Origin: Hydromonas duriensis
GTDB taxonomy: Bacteria > Pseudomonadota > Gammaproteobacteria > Burkholderiales > Burkholderiaceae
DNA: 64,000 nt
Direction: 5' to 3'
NCBI RefSeq assembly: GCF_004363775.1
Contig: NZ_SNZE01000007.1
Location: 48,251 to 112,250, forward strand
The first letter of the stretch is position 1, and the number at the start of each line of letters is the position of its first letter. A program made the position numbers and the translations under genes. The notes below the pieces were generated by a model. It saw only the letters and a list, made by a program, of their open reading frames with translations. It did not search any database and was not told the DNA's origin. Positions 17,025-26,126 of the stretch are shown here, piece by piece.

Positions 17025-19280
17025 TTAGTAAGAGTTTTCTGTGAAAGTTTTACCCAAGTAAAAATACAAACGGGCATTGCCTTGTCTAGTGAGGCTGAAT
17101 CCCAGTTGGGCAGGGCCAATAGGGGTTTGTAATGCACCGAATAAACTGCCTGAGTATTTTAGGCCGCTATTTTCAAGTGGCTCATTGGCCCATACTGCAC
17201 CAGATTCAAGCGACGCACCGACAATGAGTGGATTGTTTAAAACGCGCCAAGGGGTGTTGAAACGATAAGTGAGGCTGCCAAACAAGGTTCTATTTCCAAC
17301 AAATTGATTTTGCGCATATCCTGATAAATGTTGATAGCCGCCAAGCCCAAACGGTGAAAGGTAGGGCGAAGTGTCGCTGCTTTGTCCTGTGGCTTCCATT
17401 GAGAATGCAATGGAATGGTTATTAAACCGTTTTGCGTACAAGCCTAAAACTCCCGCTTGAACGTAACGTTTTTCGTTGTCTGCTTTTGTTGGAGAAACAT
17501 GGGCAAAAGCCTTGAAGAAATAGCCGCTGGTCGGGATGTACACATCATCTAACTGGTCAATGGTCAATTGGGCATCCACAGTCGTATGTGCCATTTTGGT
17601 TGCAGCCCCAGCTTGTAACGCACTGATGTTGCCTGATAGGCTGGCGCGTCGATAAGATAAGCCCAGCCCCCACTCGCCAATGCGGTTAATTGGTGTACCG
17701 AATAAAATCCCATAGGTCTGATGATGAGTGGTGTATTCGGTACTGACTTGGCTACCATTCAGGTAAGCGGGGCGTTTTTCATTAGACACTTTGGCATAAG
17801 GACGCACGAACACGGTGTCTGCATGACTTAAAGGCTGGTTGAGCTGGGTGTCAAAGCTGGTGGTTTTACCTATAGTGGCGTGACTGCGCCATTCCCCCCC
17901 TAAGCTGTTGAGCCAAACACGACGATGCGATAAGTTCAAAGAAAACTGTTGGTCGGATAACCCATTGCTGACCACCTCTATGCCCGCACGAACCGCATTT
18001 TGGGCGATGTCTTTTTCCTTAACGAAGTAAACCAATTCATTGTGTTCGCCTAATTTTTGGACTTCGTATGCGACGTTGCTGATTCGCCCTGAACTCATGA
18101 TGCGTGCGATGTCTTGATTCACCGTATTAAGGTCAAAGTTCTGTCCCTCTTGCATTTGAATCTGTGTGCGCAAAGAGGCTGGGCTGGCCAATCCATTGGT
18201 TTGTACACGGATAAAGTCAACCTTTACGGCGGGCATGACTTGAGGTTGATGCTTCGCCATCAGATTTTGATACACATCGTTCGGTACGGCGAACGACGCC
18301 AGCTGTTTCGTCATTGTTTGAGTGGTGTTAAAGCCTGCTTGTGCCGCCTCCATGCCACGATTGAACTCTAGGCTGCCGATGTCGCCCATTTGTGGGCGAA
18401 TGAGAATGTCTTTCGATGAGAGCAGGGCGATTTGTTCGTCCATATTGCGTTGAACCAGTAGCGCGAGCATTTGCTCAGATACACCCAATACGCTGTTGAG
18501 CCTGTCTTTGGGCACTAAGCCTGAGCCCACATCAACCGCGATGATGCGCGTTGCCCCCATTTGTTTGGCAACGTCAACGGGCATATTACGGTCAATCATG
18601 CCGTCTACCAGTAACCGTCCATTCATTTCGACAGGCGGAAATACCGCAGGAATGGACATACTGGCGCGTAAGGCTTGAGCCAGCTGCCCGTTTTTTAGAA
18701 CAACGGCCTTGCCTGTGGCTAAGTCAGCTGCGACGGCACGAAAAGGAATGGGCAACTTGTCAAAGTCAGCATCATAGGGGTGGTCCTTGAGTAGGTCTCG
18801 CAAGACTTCTTCGGCTTTTGTGCCGTTTGACACCGATTGGGGAAACGCCACGGCACCACTATTGGTAATACTGATGTCGGCAATGGTACTGCCTTTGTAA
18901 TCTAGGTTGCGAGTGACTTGGGTTTGTTCACGCCGCTCGGCTTTTGCAAACGCAATGTCACCTAAATCCATTGATTTTATTTTATTTTCAATTTCGCTTA
19001 TCGACATGCCGCTGGCATACATACCGCCAATTAATGCGCCTGCACTGGTGCCTGTGATGAAGTCAATTGGAATATGCTGCGCCTCAAGGGCTTTAATCAC
19101 GCCAATATGAGCCAAACCACGCGCACCGCCACCTGAAAGCACCAAGCCGATTTTTTCTTGCTGAACGGGTGCGGCAGATGGTTGTAGCGGAATATCTTTT
19201 GCGTGCGCGGGCAGAGCGGCGAAAGATGCGACTATCAATAAGCTCAGTATGGAGGCACGGCGCGTGGCACTTGATTTCAT
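17025..19280 (-). CDS. Patatin-like phospholipase with outer-membrane barrel (type Vd, PlpD-like)
   Basis: A 751-residue self-translocating lipase. Signal peptide 1-27 (ends LPAHA). The patatin domain has oxyanion GGGARG at 50-55, nucleophile Ser79 in GTSAG, and the dyad Asp in LLVDGMIDR near residue 230. A POTRA-like segment lies near 350-420 and a C-terminal Omp85-type 16-strand barrel (FYLGKTF end) follows. PlpD-type proteins carry their own lipase to the cell surface through the barrel. The start overlaps the stop of the TauE/SafE gene by ATGA, so translation is coupled. Domain order and length match the family (about 730 residues). Confidence 0.93.
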   Translation of the reverse strand: MKSSATRRASILSLLIVASFAALPAHAKDIPLQPSAAPVQQEKIGLVLSGGGARGLAHIGVIKALEAQHIPIDFITGTSAGALIGGMYASGMSISEIENKIKSMDLGDIAFAKAERREQTQVTRNLDYKGSTIADISITNSGAVAFPQSVSNGTKAEEVLRDLLKDHPYDADFDKLPIPFRAVAADLATGKAVVLKNGQLAQALRASMSIPAVFPPVEMNGRLLVDGMIDRNMPVDVAKQMGATRIIAVDVGSGLVPKDRLNSVLGVSEQMLALLVQRNMDEQIALLSSKDILIRPQMGDIGSLEFNRGMEAAQAGFNTTQTMTKQLASFAVPNDVYQNLMAKHQPQVMPAVKVDFIRVQTNGLASPASLRTQIQMQEGQNFDLNTVNQDIARIMSSGRISNVAYEVQKLGEHNELVYFVKEKDIAQNAVRAGIEVVSNGLSDQQFSLNLSHRRVWLNSLGGEWRSHATIGKTTSFDTQLNQPLSHADTVFVRPYAKVSNEKRPAYLNGSQVSTEYTTHHQTYGILFGTPINRIGEWGLGLSYRRASLSGNISALQAGAATKMAHTTVDAQLTIDQLDDVYIPTSGYFFKAFAHVSPTKADNEKRYVQAGVLGLYAKRFNNHSIAFSMEATGQSSDTSPYLSPFGLGGYQHLSGYAQNQFVGNRTLFGSLTYRFNTPWRVLNNPLIVGASLESGAVWANEPLENSGLKYSGSLFGALQTPIGPAQLGFSLTRQGNARLYFYLGKTFTENSY

Positions 19281-20083
19281 GTCCCTGTTCCCATTTTATA
19301 AACCATCTGAATCCCCAAAACGATGAGCAGACAGGCAAAGATTTTTTTTAACACGGCCACATCCCAGCGTTGGGCTATTTTTGCACCTATCGGCGCAACC
19401 AGCATGCTGGTCATGGCAATACCCAGCACTGCTGGAAAATAAATATAAGCGAACGTGTGAGGTGGTAAGCTCACAGCCGAGTCGGCGGTGAGCAGATAGC
19501 CGACAACCGCAAATAATGCAATTGGGAAGCCTAATGCTGCAGAAGTGCCAATTGCTAAGCGTGTCGGCACATTGCACCATATCATAAACGGTACAGAGAT
19601 AAAGCCGCCCCCAGCGGAAATGAGTGTCGACAAAATCCCGACTGCATTGCCGACGCCAAACAATGCAGGGCTACGAGGTAAAGTGCGCGAAGGTTTAGGC
19701 AAACGACTGCTGAGCATATTGTACGCCGTATAAAAGGCGAACATCGCGAACACGGCGCGTAACGGTGATACGGGCAAAATATGCACCAAATAAGCACCGA
19801 TAAACGTTCCTAAAATAATGCCTGGCAAAATGTGTTTCACAATGTCCCAGCGAACGTTTTGATGAGCCGCATGTGAACGCATGCTCGAAAAAGCAGTGAA
19901 TGCGATGGTTGTGGTCGAGCTTGCCAATGCGATTTTGTGCAAATCGGGATGATGAATGCCTTGTGCTTGTAAAATCAAAGTCAATAACGGTACGGTCACC
20001 AAGCCACCGCCCACACCCAATAAGCCCGCTAAAAAACCAACGAAACAGCCAAGTATCGGGTAAGCCAGCCAAATTAAATCCAT
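19277..20083 (-). CDS. TauE/SafE (TSUP) family permease
   Basis: A 268-residue inner-membrane protein of the sulfite/organosulfonate exporter family. The N-terminal repeat has GFLAGLLGVGGGLVTVPLL and the second half has STLISAGGGFISVPFMIW, the hallmark glycine-rich segments. About eight helices. The ATG at 20083 is preferred over a TTG at 20113. The family moves sulfite, sulfoacetate or similar anions; the substrate here is unknown. Its stop overlaps the start of the patatin gene (ATGA), an unusual coupling of a cytoplasmic-membrane exporter with a surface lipase. Confidence 0.9.
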   Translation of the reverse strand: MDLIWLAYPILGCFVGFLAGLLGVGGGLVTVPLLTLILQAQGIHHPDLHKIALASSTTTIAFTAFSSMRSHAAHQNVRWDIVKHILPGIILGTFIGAYLVHILPVSPLRAVFAMFAFYTAYNMLSSRLPKPSRTLPRSPALFGVGNAVGILSTLISAGGGFISVPFMIWCNVPTRLAIGTSAALGFPIALFAVVGYLLTADSAVSLPPHTFAYIYFPAVLGIAMTSMLVAPIGAKIAQRWDVAVLKKIFACLLIVLGIQMVYKMGTGT

Positions 20084-20206
20084 GTTGTTCTCGCTTTGTG
20101 TTCGTTTTATCAAGGTTTAGGCTTGAGGCATAAAAAAATGCACGTGTGTGCATGATAAGTGTGGGGGAAAATAAAAAGCGTTTCCCACCCCATTCGTTAA
20201 GCCGTA

Positions 20207-20230
20207 CTCTTGAACCGCGCGGTTCAAGAG
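20207..20230. repeat. Perfect 24-bp palindrome
   Basis: CTCTTGAACCGC followed by its exact reverse complement, with no spacer, lying about 120 bases upstream of the TauE/SafE start. It could be a protein-binding operator or a cruciform; there is no T-run, so it is not a terminator. Confidence 0.6.
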
Positions 20231-20426
20231 CGCTGCAAGCAATCAAGCATTGGGTTCATCTGACAGAGAGACGCTCACGCCTGCTTGATGATGTTTCACA
20301 GCTAAATGTTGCTTATAGGGTCAAGAGTAAGGGCTGTAAAATCGCGAATGGCGCAGGAAACGTCGTCATTGTACCAATAATAGCGAGGAGTAGGAACCTT
20401 TTGATACACAAAACGACTTCTAAAAA

Positions 20427-20461
20427 CTGAAACCATGTCTACAGGTTTGACATGGTTTCAG
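20427..20461. terminator. Bidirectional terminator downstream of DUF4239 gene
   Basis: A perfect 13-bp stem (CTGAAACCATGTC at 20427-20439 and its complement at 20449-20461) with a 9-base loop, T-rich on both outer sides (CATTTTTA on plus, TTTTTAGA on minus). It ends the minus-strand DUF4239 gene. Confidence 0.85.
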
Positions 20462-20466
20462 CATTT

Positions 20467-21243
20467 TTAATGCATGCTGCCTGCTAAGTTATATAAGAGG
20501 GCATTGACCTCGTTAAGATTGATGAACCCATGGGCTGGAAACTCAATGTCTAAAATCACGAACAACATAAATGAGATGACCAACGCAAACGACAAACTGT
20601 AGAACGTCAAAGGTCTATCCGAAGCGCGTGCTGCATAGCCAGCGAACCAAGCACATATCAAAGCCAAAACGCCCAAGCTGATAAAAATTAAAGACGGCGG
20701 GTGGGTTTGGACCGCCAAAGTGCGAGTGGTGACGATGTCTATCATATTATTTAAAGCAGGCAATAGCAGCATGCGTGCGGCGTTATTGTCTGTACCCCCC
20801 GTGTTTTGAACCGAGGCCGTCCAAATGGCTTGTTGTAGTTGAGCGGTCTCGACCAAGTTGTCCGATGCTTTTTGTACATCATTCGCCAGGTCGTCATAAA
20901 ATCGTGCGCGTGATTCTGTGTACTTTCTAAATAGAACCCTGACTTCAGGTTGAGCCTGTTCGGGTAACAAATCGACACGCAGATAAGCCGTGCCAATGGC
21001 ATTGGTTTCTTCTAAGATAATTTGTCGACGGACTTCGTAACGTGAATATGCGCCAGAGAAAGAAAAAGCAATGAGTAGCCCCAGTAAACCAAAGACGGCA
21101 CCCACCATAATATCGGAATCCAAACCAGGATGACCCGTCTGTTCAATCCGCCTTTTGCCTAAAATTCGAGCCCAATGAAAGCAAAGCATCATTCCAAAAA
21201 AAATCGGCACGCACAACAGCGTCACGTAAGTCGTAATATTCAT
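20467..21243 (-). CDS. DUF4239 family membrane protein
   Basis: A 258-residue membrane protein. The start at 21243 has GGAGA six bases upstream; an in-frame codon at 21282 would add 13 residues. The N-terminal helix, a second helix with GAVFGLLGLLIAFSFSGAYSR, then a charged region (RRQIILEETNAIGTAYLRVD) and two C-terminal helices are the DUF4239 layout. The function of the family is not known. It appears to be monocistronic, with the terminator at 20427 downstream and about 150 bases to the next gene upstream. Confidence 0.85.
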   Translation of the reverse strand: MNITTYVTLLCVPIFFGMMLCFHWARILGKRRIEQTGHPGLDSDIMVGAVFGLLGLLIAFSFSGAYSRYEVRRQIILEETNAIGTAYLRVDLLPEQAQPEVRVLFRKYTESRARFYDDLANDVQKASDNLVETAQLQQAIWTASVQNTGGTDNNAARMLLLPALNNMIDIVTTRTLAVQTHPPSLIFISLGVLALICAWFAGYAARASDRPLTFYSLSFALVISFMLFVILDIEFPAHGFINLNEVNALLYNLAGSMH

Positions 21244-21399
21244 CAAATTCTCCAAAAAACACACACATTTTAAGCCGCTCATTCTAACCTTTTTTGGTAT
21301 GTATAAGGTTGTTTGATGTGAGCGTCAAGATGAATATTTAAACTCATCTATCTTTAATCTCAGCGAAGTTAATGGTTTTAAATGGTCTCTAAATGGCAT

Positions 21400-22512
21400 T
21401 TACGGTTTTAAGGTGGGCGGTGTCGTGTAATGCACAATGGGCGTTTCAGAAAATTTAATAGGATTAGCGACCAAACGAGAGCCGTCTTCGGTAGATATCA
21501 ACATATTCCGTGACTGGAGTTGTGCATCATCGAACACACGGTCAATGGTATTAATGGGACCGCAAGGAAAGCCGTGCTGCGCTCCAAGTGCAATCCACTC
21601 ATCAATGGTTTTGCACATCATATAAGTTTTGAGTTCACCTTCAAGCTCGCGACGGTGGTTGACTCGTGCTGCATTGGTTGAAAATTTGTCATCCAGAGCT
21701 ATTTTTTCACAGCCAGCCGCAGCACATAAAGCCGAAAATTGCTTGTCATTGCCAATTGCAAGCATGATGTAACCGTCAGCAACTTGAATGGGTTCGTAGG
21801 GGGCAATGCTTGGGTGTGCGCTGCCTTTACGCATAGGGACTACACCGCTGAGTAAATAGGTTGAGGCTTGATTGGCGAGCATTGCGGCTTGTACGTCAAG
21901 CAAAGCAAGGTCGATGTGTTGCCCAACACCTGTTTGGTCTCTATAGTTTAGAGCGGCTAAAATCGCTGTTGTGGCATACATTCCTGTCATCAAGTCCACG
22001 ACCGCGACCCCTACTTTTTGTGGGGGGCCATCGGCTTCGCCAGTGATACTCATCAGTCCACCCATGCCCTGTATTAAGGCATCATAACCTGGGCGATCTT
22101 TATAGGGGCCTGTTTGGCCAAAACCAGTAATAGAACAATAAATGATGCTGGGGTTGATGTGCTTTATGGATTCATAATCAAGTCCATATTTACGCAAGCC
22201 GCCGACCTTGTAATTTTCTATTAATACATCTGCGTCATTAATCAGTTGAAGCAAGGTTTCTCGGTCGCTTGTTTGGGTGAAGTCTAAACAGATATTTTTT
22301 TTGTTGCGGTTGCAGCAAAAATAATAAGCCGCATCTTTTGAGCCATCTGAGCGTTCAACAAACGGGGGACCCCATTGACGGGTATCATCACCCGCAGGAT
22401 GTTCAATTTTAATGACTTGCGCGCCCATATCGCCCAAGGTTTGACTGGCGAAAGGACCTGCAAGGATGCGTGAGAGGTCGATGACTTTGAGGTGGGCAAG
22501 TGCAGAAGGCAT
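21400..22512 (-). CDS. Class III (CaiB/BaiF) CoA-transferase
   Basis: A 370-residue enzyme of the formyl-CoA transferase family: LKVIDLSRILAGPFASQTLGD at the N-terminus, IKIEHPAGDDTRQWGPPF, NRNKKNICLDF, DVLIENYKVGGLRKYGLDYE with the catalytic Asp expected in this region, and ITGFGQTGPYKDRPGYD. Such enzymes move CoA between carboxylic acids through an aspartyl-CoA intermediate. The start at 22512 is chosen for GGAG seven bases upstream; a TTG at 22542 is less likely. It lies back to back with gabT, so glutarate or succinate activation is a reasonable guess, but oxalate, carnitine or other acids are equally possible by family. Confidence 0.92.
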   Translation of the reverse strand: MPSALAHLKVIDLSRILAGPFASQTLGDMGAQVIKIEHPAGDDTRQWGPPFVERSDGSKDAAYYFCCNRNKKNICLDFTQTSDRETLLQLINDADVLIENYKVGGLRKYGLDYESIKHINPSIIYCSITGFGQTGPYKDRPGYDALIQGMGGLMSITGEADGPPQKVGVAVVDLMTGMYATTAILAALNYRDQTGVGQHIDLALLDVQAAMLANQASTYLLSGVVPMRKGSAHPSIAPYEPIQVADGYIMLAIGNDKQFSALCAAAGCEKIALDDKFSTNAARVNHRRELEGELKTYMMCKTIDEWIALGAQHGFPCGPINTIDRVFDDAQLQSRNMLISTEDGSRLVANPIKFSETPIVHYTTPPTLKP

Positions 22513-22857
22513 AAAAGGACTCCAGTTTTTTGATGCCGACAATCATACCTGAGCGATGGTGATATGGGTGTAATTTTAAAAAACAGCTTTGGGGGCTGCT
22601 TACAAGAGCTTACAAGGTTGACACAGATAATATGAAAGTTTTTTTGTGTTGATTTTAGGCAGGGTATTCCTCCTTTTCTTTTATAAAAAAACACTAAATT
22701 ACGTTAAATTGTTCTAAAAAAATATGGTTATAATGATTCAAATTACTCAAAATCAACGTTGAATGTGCTTAAAATCCTGTTGAACATAAATGTTTCATGT
22801 TTTTTGCGCGACGTTAACTTATTTATAAACTCTATTTCACTTCAAAAGGATGTCATT

Positions 22858-24135
22858 ATGTCAAACGCTGATTTACAAACTCGGAAAAATGCGGCTACGC
22901 CTCGCGGCGTTGGTGTCATGACCGATTTTTACGCGGCTCGTGCCGAAAATTCTGAAATTTGGGACGTTGAAGGTCGCCGTTTCATTGATTTTGGCGGTGG
23001 TATTGCCGTGATTAATACTGGACATCGTCATCCTAAACAAGTAGCGGCGATTAAAGCGCAGTTGGATAGTTTTACTCACACGGCGTACCAAATTGTCCCT
23101 TACGAAGGCTATGTGTCATTGGCTGAAAAAATCAATGACCGCACGCCTGGTATGCATGCCAAGAAAACCGCTTTCTTCACAACAGGTGCGGAAGCCGTTG
23201 AAAATGCAATTAAAATTGCGCGTGCCGCGACCAAACGTGCGGGCGTGATTGCCTTTACAGGCGGTTTTCATGGGCGCACCATGATGGGCATGGCTTTGAC
23301 GGGTAAAGTTGCGCCTTACAAAATTGGTTTCGGCCCATTCCCATCTGAAATTTATCACGCGCCATTTCCAGTGGAGTTGCATGGCGTGTCTGTGCACGAC
23401 TCGCTCAAAGCGATTCACAACTTATTTAAAGCGGATATTGAGCCAACGCGAGTCGCGGCGATTATTCTTGAACCCGTACAAGGTGAGGGTGGTTTCTATC
23501 AAGCCCCTGTTGAGTTCATGCGTGAGTTGCGCAAGATTTGCGACGAACATGGTATTTTGTTGATAGCGGATGAAGTGCAAACAGGTTTTGGTCGCACGGG
23601 TAAAATGTTTGCAATGGAACACTACGACGTACACGCTGATTTGATTACGTTTGCGAAGAGCTTGGCTGGTGGTATGCCGTTATCGGGTGTGTGTGGTCGT
23701 GCTGAGATTATGGATGCGCCAGCTCCAGGCGGCTTGGGTGGTACTTACGCAGGTAATGCGTTGGCGATTGCTTCTGCGCATGCTGTACTTGATATTATTG
23801 ACTCTGAAAACTTGCTTGATCGTGCCAATGTTTTGGGTGAAAAAATTAAAGCTCGTTTAAATGAGATTCGTAAAGACGTGCCTCAAATTTCTGATGTGCG
23901 TGGCCCTGGCGCAATGAATGCCGTTGAGTTTGTTGACCCAGCAACAGGCTTGCCTTCGCCAGAATTTACGCAAAAAGTGCGTATTGCTGCTTTAAACAAA
24001 GGTTTATTGTTGTTGTCTTGTGGCACTTATGCCAACGTGATTCGCTTCTTGTTCCCATTGACGATTCAAGACAATGTGTTTGATGAAGGCATGGGTATTT
24101 TAGAAAGTGTTTTGCGTGATGCGGCTAAAGCATAA
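22858..24135 (+). CDS. gabT: 4-aminobutyrate aminotransferase (class III, PLP)
   Basis: A 425-residue cytoplasmic aminotransferase, GABA plus 2-oxoglutarate to succinate semialdehyde plus glutamate; many GabT enzymes also accept 5-aminovalerate. Seen: FTTGAEAVENAIKIAR, GGFHGRTMMGMALTGK, ILEPVQGEGGFY, LIADEVQTGFGRTGK, and PLP lysine Lys267 in TFAKSLAGGMP. The ATG at 22858 follows AAAAGGA; an upstream ATG at 22759 would add 33 residues unlike the family. It is followed by a strong terminator, so it is transcribed apart from the pxp-like genes, from which it is divided by a LysR gene. gabD lies 7 kb away on the same strand. Confidence 0.93.
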   Translation: MSNADLQTRKNAATPRGVGVMTDFYAARAENSEIWDVEGRRFIDFGGGIAVINTGHRHPKQVAAIKAQLDSFTHTAYQIVPYEGYVSLAEKINDRTPGMHAKKTAFFTTGAEAVENAIKIARAATKRAGVIAFTGGFHGRTMMGMALTGKVAPYKIGFGPFPSEIYHAPFPVELHGVSVHDSLKAIHNLFKADIEPTRVAAIILEPVQGEGGFYQAPVEFMRELRKICDEHGILLIADEVQTGFGRTGKMFAMEHYDVHADLITFAKSLAGGMPLSGVCGRAEIMDAPAPGGLGGTYAGNALAIASAHAVLDIIDSENLLDRANVLGEKIKARLNEIRKDVPQISDVRGPGAMNAVEFVDPATGLPSPEFTQKVRIAALNKGLLLLSCGTYANVIRFLFPLTIQDNVFDEGMGILESVLRDAAKA

Positions 24136-24150
24136 TTTTTAAAAACGGTA

Positions 24151-24194
24151 ATAAAACAGGCTCTTGTGCGCATGCTCAGGAGCCTGTTTTTTTA
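24151..24194 (+). terminator. Rho-independent terminator of gabT
   Basis: A 10-bp stem (AAACAGGCTC at 24154-24163, GAGCCTGTTT at 24180-24189) followed by a T-run to 24193. Confidence 0.9.
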
Positions 24195-24230
24195 TTACAG
24201 CATCAATACAATTGTCTTTTATTGAAGACT

Positions 24231-25139
24231 TCAAGATGTTTTTGTGAAAAGTGGTGTGCAAAAAATAGAATGAAAATAATCATAAAAAGCCTCCATTTGC
24301 ACGGTTTTTTTCACATCACCTTTCCAGACTAACCCCACCTCCATTGGGGGCACTTTTTCTTGAAGGGTAATGGTTTCTATTCGTTTTCCTTCCAAAGACC
24401 AAGGTCGGTAAACCATATCTGACAAGATGGCAATGCCATTATCATTCGCGACCATACTGCGAATGGCTTCAATGGATGACGTGCGGTACTGCACATTGGG
24501 TTGCTCCTCTCCCCAGTATTTCAATACTGTTTGTTCTGCCTCATCGACTGTCAGCATGATGTATGGATACTTTTGTAAATCTTTAAGAGAAACTTTGGCT
24601 GCACTAAGTAGTTCATGGTGACTTGAAACCCATAATCGGCGTGTCGAATTGATAAACGTTTCATAACGAAGTGTTTCGTTGCTCAAATTTGAGGTGAGCA
24701 GTACCCCAAAATCGAGTTTATCATTGAGCAGTTTGGTTTCGATTGACTTGCGATCCAGTTCATAGACTTCGATTTTTAGATTCGGATGCAGTTGCGTTAA
24801 ACGTTGGATGTGATGCGGTAAAAAATAGCCTATCACGGTGTAAGTGACCCCGACCCTTAACACGCCCTCCACCGCTGCAGCGGATAGGGGTAAGCGTGTT
24901 GTTTCATCTATCATGACTAAAATCTGTCGGGCTTTAGGCAAAAATAATTGACCTGCTTCTGTCAAAGATACGCCTTTTGAACTGCGTATAAATAAATCTT
25001 GTCTTAAATAATGTTCGACTTCTTTAATCGCTGTTGTGATGGCTGATTGAGAAATGCACAGCTCTTTTGCTGCTTGTGAAATTTGCCCAAGTTCTGCGGT
25101 AACGACAAAATATTTAAGTTGACGAATCGAAAAGCTCAT
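24231..25139 (-). CDS. LysR-family transcriptional regulator (divergent to pxpA-like gene)
   Basis: A 302-residue regulator. The N-terminal winged helix-turn-helix reads FSIRQLKYFVVTAELGQISQ and then SQSAITTAIKEVEHYL. The C-terminal part is the periplasmic-binding-like effector domain (GVLRVGVTYTVIGYFLPHHI). The start at 25139 is chosen because GGGA lies just upstream; an ATG at 25151 has none. It faces the pxpA-like gene across about 160 bases, the standard arrangement for a LysR protein that activates the divergent operon in response to a pathway intermediate. The ligand is therefore expected to be the substrate or product of the 25.3-31.0 kb genes. No T-N11-A site could be fixed with confidence. 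Confidence 0.92.
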   Translation of the reverse strand: MSFSIRQLKYFVVTAELGQISQAAKELCISQSAITTAIKEVEHYLRQDLFIRSSKGVSLTEAGQLFLPKARQILVMIDETTRLPLSAAAVEGVLRVGVTYTVIGYFLPHHIQRLTQLHPNLKIEVYELDRKSIETKLLNDKLDFGVLLTSNLSNETLRYETFINSTRRLWVSSHHELLSAAKVSLKDLQKYPYIMLTVDEAEQTVLKYWGEEQPNVQYRTSSIEAIRSMVANDNGIAILSDMVYRPWSLEGKRIETITLQEKVPPMEVGLVWKGDVKKTVQMEAFYDYFHSIFCTPLFTKTS

Positions 25140-25297
25140 ATGGAGTCCCATTGATGTGGTTTAAGTCTGCTCTAAGTATATTATCAAAAAAACAGATATT
25201 GAGTTATTAAAATATACGTCTTTACTATATTGATGTCGCTTGTTAAAGTTGCAAAAAATCTAAATTGTTCTTTAATTTTACTTTTATAGGAGACCTT

Positions 25298-26062
25298 GTG
25301 AGTAAGACACATATAGACATCAATTGTGATATGGGCGAGGGCTTAGGCATGTGGCGGATTGGTGATGACATTGACTTAGAGATTATGCCTTTGGTCAGTT
25401 CAATCAATTTGGCGGCGGGATTTCATGCGGGCGACCCGAATATTATTCATCATACGATTATTCAGGCTAAGCAACATGGCCTTGGCGTTGGCGTTCACCC
25501 AGGTTTCAGGGATTTACTTGGTTTTGGCCGTCGTCACATACGCGCCAGTGCGCAAGAGTTAGTTAACGACACAATTTACCAATTGGGAGCAGTACGAGAG
25601 TTTGTGAATCTACATGGTTTAACGCTGCAACATTTTAAGTTGCACGGGGCGTTGTATATGCACGCTGCGGTGGATGAGGCCTTTGCTGAACTCTTGGTTG
25701 ATACATTGCATCGCATTGATGACCGTTTGCCCATTTTGGTTATGGCGGGTTCAGTGATAGAACGCATGGCTCGGGCTAAGGGGCATCCAGTCATTCGCGA
25801 GTTTTATGCGGACCGTGATTATGATGACAGCGGCAGTATTGTTTTTACTCGTCGAGTCGGTTCGCTATCGTCTAAAAATGTTGCGGATAAGGTCATGCAA
25901 GCGTGTCTTGAAGGTACTGTGAACACGGTTCAAGGCAATACCATCTCAATTGAGTTTGAGTCCATTTGTATCCATAGTGACACGGAAGGCGCGTTGGCTT
26001 TGATGCAAGACACTCGGAAGCAACTCGATCAAGCGGGTATTTCTGTTCAATCTTTTGCATGA
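25298..26062 (+). CDS. pxpA: LamB/YcsF family protein, PxpA-like
   Basis: A 254-residue cytoplasmic protein. In PxpABC 5-oxoprolinase this subunit takes part in ATP-dependent opening of the pyroglutamate lactam to glutamate. Family motifs are present but altered: DINCDMGEGLGMW, then SSINLAAGFHAGDPN (the family usually has NIACGFHAGD, so Cys is Ala here), GVHPGFRDLLGFGRR, and HFKLHGALY (usually HVKPHGALY). FYADRDYDDSGSIVFTRR matches the FADRxYxxDG segment. Start is GTG at 25298, after TAGGAGA. It opens a run of six same-strand genes. The motif changes suggest a different substrate from plain 5-oxoproline; the symbol is therefore only by similarity. Confidence 0.85.
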   Translation: MSKTHIDINCDMGEGLGMWRIGDDIDLEIMPLVSSINLAAGFHAGDPNIIHHTIIQAKQHGLGVGVHPGFRDLLGFGRRHIRASAQELVNDTIYQLGAVREFVNLHGLTLQHFKLHGALYMHAAVDEAFAELLVDTLHRIDDRLPILVMAGSVIERMARAKGHPVIREFYADRDYDDSGSIVFTRRVGSLSSKNVADKVMQACLEGTVNTVQGNTISIEFESICIHSDTEGALALMQDTRKQLDQAGISVQSFA

Positions 26063-26126
26063 GCAATTTTTGAGGAGTGTAATCCGTACAGTAGCAACTC
26101 ATAAAAATTTATAAAGGAGACATATT

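Larger units (their letters stand above)
20114..20466. other. Gene-poor interval of 353 bases with two inverted repeats
   Basis: No convincing gene. It contains a near-palindromic GTGGGGGAAA / TTTCCCAC pair (20161-20188), a perfect 24-base palindrome (20207-20230) and the bidirectional terminator at 20427-20461. An open frame of 94 codons on the plus strand (20146-20430) has no ribosome site, no recognisable domain, and runs into the terminator. Confidence 0.5.

Noticed and set aside
19695..20246. Minus-strand open frame of 183 codons overlapping the TauE/SafE gene
   Set aside because: Out of frame with a clear permease gene; composition is that of a shadow frame.
20146..20430. 94-codon plus-strand frame in the 353-base gap
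   Set aside because: No ribosome site, contains the 24-bp palindrome, and ends inside a terminator; no known domain.
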